DNA of 64,000 bases, from NCBI GenBank assembly GCA_023052935.1, contig CM041295.1, positions 105,572,711 to 105,636,710 of the forward strand, written 5' to 3'. The DNA comes from Piezodorus guildinii. Taxonomy: Eukaryota; Arthropoda; Insecta; Hemiptera; Pentatomidae. A program made the translations under genes and the position numbers. Below are positions 37,801-44,300 of the stretch, piece after piece; the stretch's first letter is position 1, and every line of letters begins with the position of its first letter. The notes under the pieces were generated by a model, which did not search any database, was not told the DNA's origin, and saw only the letters and a program-made list of their open reading frames with translations.

Positions 37801-40800
37801 AGTAATTTCAAGTTTTGCAGTTGTTACAATTGATCTAAAAGATGAACTTTTAATTTTGAAAATTATCAACTCTATTATCTAACTAATTATCAATTAGGCA
37901 GGAAACATGAGGTGAACTTTAACACCCAGGGTTGACCAGAGAGTTTAAAGAGGAAGAACATTTCCATCTTCCAGCAAACTCTTTTATTTTAATAGTCAAT
38001 GTTACCTATATATGTACAATAAACTATATATATGTACAATATATATAGTTTATATGTACAATAAACTAAAATATATATACAATAAATGTATATGTACAAT
38101 AAACTAAAAATTATCTTGGAGTGATGATAATGTTACTCAAATTTCTGCATACACACAAATTTCTTTATGATAGAGCTATTTTTTTTATTTTTTAAGATAG
38201 TTAATCCTACAGGTAGGTACTTTGTTGAACCTGTGAAAGAATAATTTTAGTACTAATTCATAAACAAATCATACTTTGGGAAATTTAAGCAGTAGGAGAA
38301 ATCATATACTGCTTGGAAATGTTCTTTGGGTAATTGTGGTTAATTATTAATATAACAGTTAGGTTCAATTTTAAAAGTTAAAATACTTACTCTAATTTAT
38401 TGATTTTAGGAATTTAGGAGTTCAAAGTCAAAAACCATTGGACAATGAAAAGGAAAAAAGTGTAGGTGAACAGTTAACAAGCAGAAAAGCTGTTCAGCCT
38501 TCTCTTCAAGATAATGTTCAAATGCCAGGGCAAAAGCAAATTTTGCAGGTGATAAAATATTTATAAATAAATTATATTTTGGTATTTATATTACATACAT
38601 TTTTAAAAAATAAGGGTATTTAGGTTCCTAGAAATCTTGAAAAAAAAAATATGGTAATAATAGTAGTTTAAATGGTTTTTCATCATTCAATTATTCCAAT
38701 GAAAATTAATGAGGACCATGAAGAAATTATTTGATATTATTATAGTCATTTATCCATGAATGGTTCTAGGCCTAGATTTTCGGAATTTTTCAAATTTATT
38801 TTCAATTTTTGATTATTATTACTAGAGTGAAATATTTATAGTAATTTGTTTAAATTCTTTATAATGCTGTTGTAGGAGGTGAAGGATTAAGAATGGAAAT
38901 AAATTATTATTAAATTTTTAAAAAAATCTCATTTAATATTTATAAAAACAGTATTTAAATTATTTCAGGTGTATGTCGAAGATGGAGTAATGATTAGAAG
39001 AATTAAACATCCTCAAGTTGGTGAAGGGGAAGAAAGGATAAAAAGACGCAGACGGAAAAGGAAAACAAAGTATGTAGTTGACAAAAGCTACCACCGTAAT
39101 AAAGAAAAACAAGGTAGAAAAGGTTATGAAGAAAGTACTGATGGAGATGGTTACACAAGTCAAGATTCTTCAATTGGAGAAGGAAGACCAGAGCTGATTC
39201 AGATCCTGAGCAAATCAATAAAAAACATACGAATCCTCCAGAAACAAAGAATGAATCACATACTCAAAATAGTAACATTAATCATATATCATTACCAGAG
39301 AATAGTACTGGTGATGATATATCTAAAAATAAAGATTTAGTTAAAGATGGTAATGTTGATTCTATGAAGGATAATCAATTAAGTAGTGAATTGGAAGTGG
39401 CAAAGGAAACACAAGACAATCTGAAACTGCTTGAAAGTTTTCCTTCAGAGAAACTGTGGAAGCCGAAATTCATTCTCAGAAAAATGAGACAGACACCAAT
39501 AAAACACAAACAGAAAATAAGGATAAAAACTCATTGACAAATATTGATGATCCTGAAACATTAGTTCAAGAGTCAATTCGTTCAGATAATATTCAAAAAG
39601 AAAAATCTATCTCAGTGATGGAAAGTGACAATATAGTTGGCGTTAGCCAAAAAGAAATTGATTCTGATGGAGTCAATACAACTCACGAGATTAGTAATAA
39701 GAGAATAGTAGAAAATGATGGCTCCAGATTTGAATCTCAATACCATAAGACAAATCTTGAAATGGAGAAACATGACCCAAGTGTAGAAATTGAAAAAAAT
39801 AATAATTTAAGCTCTGAACACCCCCAACTCAAAGGGATAATAATGAAAATGACAATAAATTATCCATAACTGAAAACAATGAATTTAGGGAAGAAGCAGT
39901 AACAGCTCAAGAAAATCAAATCATCAAAGCCGAAAACAAAGCTACTGAAAGTAATATTCCTTTGGAAGAAAACAAAATTAATGATAGGACTGATGGATCA
40001 AACATTGAAAAAAGACATCAAAAATCAAAGGAAGAATGGAGAAGATTCTGGGCAAGAAACTATAATTGAAAATTCAAAAAAGGATGACATATTTGAACAA
40101 AATGAGGGATCAGAAGGGGTGACATTTGGTGATTCGGGCAATGTAAAACATGAACAGGTTCATGAAAAAGAAGTTGAAGAATTGGGTAATCAGTCAGATG
40201 AAGATAGAAAACATGATGACAAAAGTAAAACTGATAATTCATCAAATATTGGTCAGGAAAATGATGAAAAGGTTGATGAAAGGTTAGAGGAACAGCTTTT
40301 ATCAGAAGAAGCAAAACAAGAAACAACAGAAGAAAATGTTAGCATGGATAATCAAAATTTAGAAAATGAAGATGAAGATCAGACCAAAGAGGGTGTTCAT
40401 TCAGAACAAGTTGAAGAAAATATTGAAATTGAAGAAGAGACAGGTGAAAAAGCTTATGATGATGAAACTATAGTTGAAGATTCAACTGAAAAAATATTTG
40501 ATGAAGAAACAGAGGATTCTACGGAAATTAAAACAAATCAAGATGATACCCTAACTGGTACTGAATTAGAAACACATGAAAGCATTGTATTAAATGATGT
40601 ACAAAAAAGTGACCAAGAATCGTCATCCAATGGTACAGAAAGTAAAAGTTCAATTCAAAAGTCAATACCAAAACAGCTTACATTAAATGAGAATGAAGAA
40701 GAAAATAGCTCTAAAAGTGATATAGTTTCAGAGAAGCTTCTTGAAAACAAAAAGAACAAAAAATCAGAAAAACATCATGGCTCAAAATCAAGGAGAATAG

Positions 40801-41276
40801 ATCATGGTAAGAAAGACCGTGGATTAATAAAAGTTTTAAGTGATGAAAAATTTTCTTCATCAGTTAGCAAACGAGAAAAAATAAAATCTAAAAATAAAGA
40901 ATGGAAGAAACAAAGGTCAAGTGAAAGCTGGGATATCAGTTCAATGTCACCTAAAATTGATGAAGATAGTTATCTCTCTGGCAATAGGTCCCCAACTGAA
41001 CCTCCACAGCTTCAAGATATTGATTCAGAACAGACAGCCAGGAGAGAAAAATACAGTCAAGGTAAATATTATTAAATTAAAATTAAAAAAAAAAATCAAT
41101 GGAGGCTTATTTTCCCAGGAAATAGAGCAAATATTGAATATTTTCAAATATTCATTAATTACTAATATTCATGAGTATGATTAATCGCAGCTTATTTTCT
41201 AAACCTTAAACTGAAACCCATACATCCTAAGGTAAAGTATATATATATATATATATTATATATATATATATAATAT

Positions 41277-41311
<35 letters not shown>

Positions 41312-44300
41312 CCCTTTAATGGATTCAATAGCGTTCTTATTTTTTTTACTTCAAAATAAAATTATTTGTTTTTCAATTTATTACTTGCATAACTTTAAAA
41401 AAATTATTCCTAGGATATAATTTCACAATTATTTGGTGGCTTCAAAATTATAAACCTTCATGATAGACCAAAATCTCATATTTCCAACACAAACAAAATA
41501 CTTGTGCAAAAATAAAAATAAACTGATACTAAGAAAAACAAAACAATGTATTTTATTTGTCAGAATAATTTTTAGAATTGAGGAAGTTGTTACTTTTTTT
41601 CCAGTATAGCTGAACATTTGTTAAATAAGTGAGGTTTGATATCTCAAATTAGTCTTGTGTGCTAAAGAATTTAATAAGTCTCTCTGAAAAATTATGTATG
41701 ATAACTTGGATTGTAAGACTAGTACTTTAGTTGAAAAATTGAGTGAATAATTTATTTTATTTTTCTTGTTTGATTAGATACCATCACAAAAGGTAAAAGT
41801 CGAATTCCAAGAATGTGCAACAAAGGGCAAGGGGATAAAAAAAATGATATCCCAACTGTATCAGTTACTCAAGCAGTTCAATACAGTGTCCGGAAGTATG
41901 TATGATATTTACCTTATGATCCTCACCTGTTAGAACAGATAAAATGAGAGAATTATACTTATCATTGTATGCTGAAATTATTTGTTAACCTTTATATAAC
42001 ATAACATAGGTAGAAATAATCAAGAATTTCCTCAAAATGATGTGAACATGCTATATCCCTCGACCTTAATTTTGATTTTGACAACCCTCACATCCTAGCC
42101 ACCGTACCTAACTATAAAAAATGACTCATCTCTGATGCTACATACATTCCTATGGAAAAATGTTTGGTACCCGTTAACCATAAAACCAACAGAGAAATAA
42201 TCTCTTCCCACATATACCAACATCTTTCACATCCTCAAATTATAGCATGTTCAGATAATTTTGTGGAAAATGGATTTTAAGTAGAGATGATCATATATAC
42301 GTATATGTGTCTCTTTTGTTTTCTTATATTAGCAGCCCTGATGATAGCCCACATGTTTGAGCTGAATCGTTGGCAAAATTAAAATATTTTTTCATACGAC
42401 TGACTCCTGATTATTTCTACCTATGATAATTTCAACAGTCCACCATACATCCTAAATATAGTTTTATCTAATATAGTTAATACAGCAAGTGTTAAAAAAA
42501 AATGTCTTTCCAAACAATAGTTTCTTTCCTTGGGATCCATGTATCAAATGGGTCTATTGGTAGATTAATAGACACATTAGTCTGAATATTTTTTATTCTA
42601 TTTTGTTTTATTTTGAATGCTGGGACTTCATCAAATATTTTATATTAATTTATAATAATAAAAAAGTTTATCAAGTTTATTTAAGACATAATATGAAAAT
42701 TACTAATAAATTAAGTTCAGCATAATATAACATGAATTTTGATTTGCTGATAATTTTATTTCTAAAAATTTTTGTTTTAATTTTTTTTTCTTCAAATTTA
42801 GTCATTATTCAATGATGCTAAGAGACATTTTTATTACATCATCACGTTTAATGAAGAGTATAGTAGCTTTGTGAATAAACATTTTACACAATACTCCTAT
42901 ATCTTGTATAAGTCTAGCTTAGTAACTTTTTTTTCATTGTATGTCTGTTATTTAAAGTGATTACCTGATCTTTTGGTGTCGAGGGAAAAAATGAGTTGTT
43001 TGAGTATAATCCTGATCTGATCATGGAACTAACTAATAATTGCTGAACTCAAGATCCTTCTTAGATTTCGGTACAGATTTTAGGTTTCATAATTTAACAA
43101 AAATTTTGTAAAACACTTAATTAACTGAAACATAAAAAAAAGTCTTCAATGAACTATGGAATATTTATTGTAAATACTAATTTTGATATTTAAGATATCA
43201 CCTTGAAAGGCGGATATTTCACCAGTTATTAGAACTTAAACGTCTTCAGATCAGAGCAGGAAGAGCTTCTGAAGGTGTTCTAGTGAAGAGGTTAGTGGAT
43301 GATTATCGAAGAGCTGGTTTGATGCTGGGACTTCAGCAGTATAATGGTGTTTATACCTTCAGAGCTTTTGAAAAGTATTTATATGGTAAGTAAGAGATTA
43401 AATTGATTTACATATTGGCAAATTCTTAAGTTATATATAAAATATTTCATTTTAAAGATACAATTTATACACAGAAAAGTGTTTCACAGAAAGTAATTAT
43501 CATTAAAAAATGTTCAGTATCTATTAATTTATTTTATAATTTTTTATACTTTTTAGAAAACATCAAATCAATTGATTTTTTAAGCTCTATCTATTTTTTT
43601 TTTTTTTTTTTTAGATAAATTAAATATATAATATAATACTATTTAAAATTGTATCATATGTGATCTTGGTACATAATATAAACAGCAATATAGCTCTTGA
43701 TTAAAAAAAATTACCATAATTTTCAACCATTGACTTCTTATTTAAAAAAGAATTAGTCTTGTGATACACTTGGAATACTAAATTTTAAGATAAATAATTT
43801 GATCAGGCTTACTATTTTAATTATTTAATTACATCACTTTCAAAGATTTTGTCCTTACTATGAAGTTTCATAAAAAACCTTGTCCTGAGTTTAATAAAAA
43901 AAAACAAAAAATAGATCAAATAAAAATCCTATGCTTTGTTCTCTGTCATAATAAAATAATAGTTAAAATTGATTAAAAATTGGAATTGGTGAAGCAACCT
44001 ATCAGATTATCAGTTATTCTGCTATCTCATTTTTGCTTTCTCATAAGTTCTACTTACTACTTATTAGCTGTAAATGTGTGTTTTGTAAAAGTATGAATTA
44101 TTTGAAAGTTTATTTTGATGTATAAAATATATTTTCTACCAACTACCTGAAGTTATTTTTTTGGAAATCAAAATAGAATTTTATTTATATAAGCATAATA
44201 ATTTTGTTGTTATCTATTGTTTATCTAATCTATCTATTTATGTCTAAATCTGTTGTTTATCTAGACCAGCTAAGATTACTTCAGTCATCAGAAAGAAGGA

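Noticed and set aside
38006..38109. Possible CRISPR-like repeat array
   Set aside because: Units vary in length, have no unique spacers of constant size, and sit in a eukaryotic intron.
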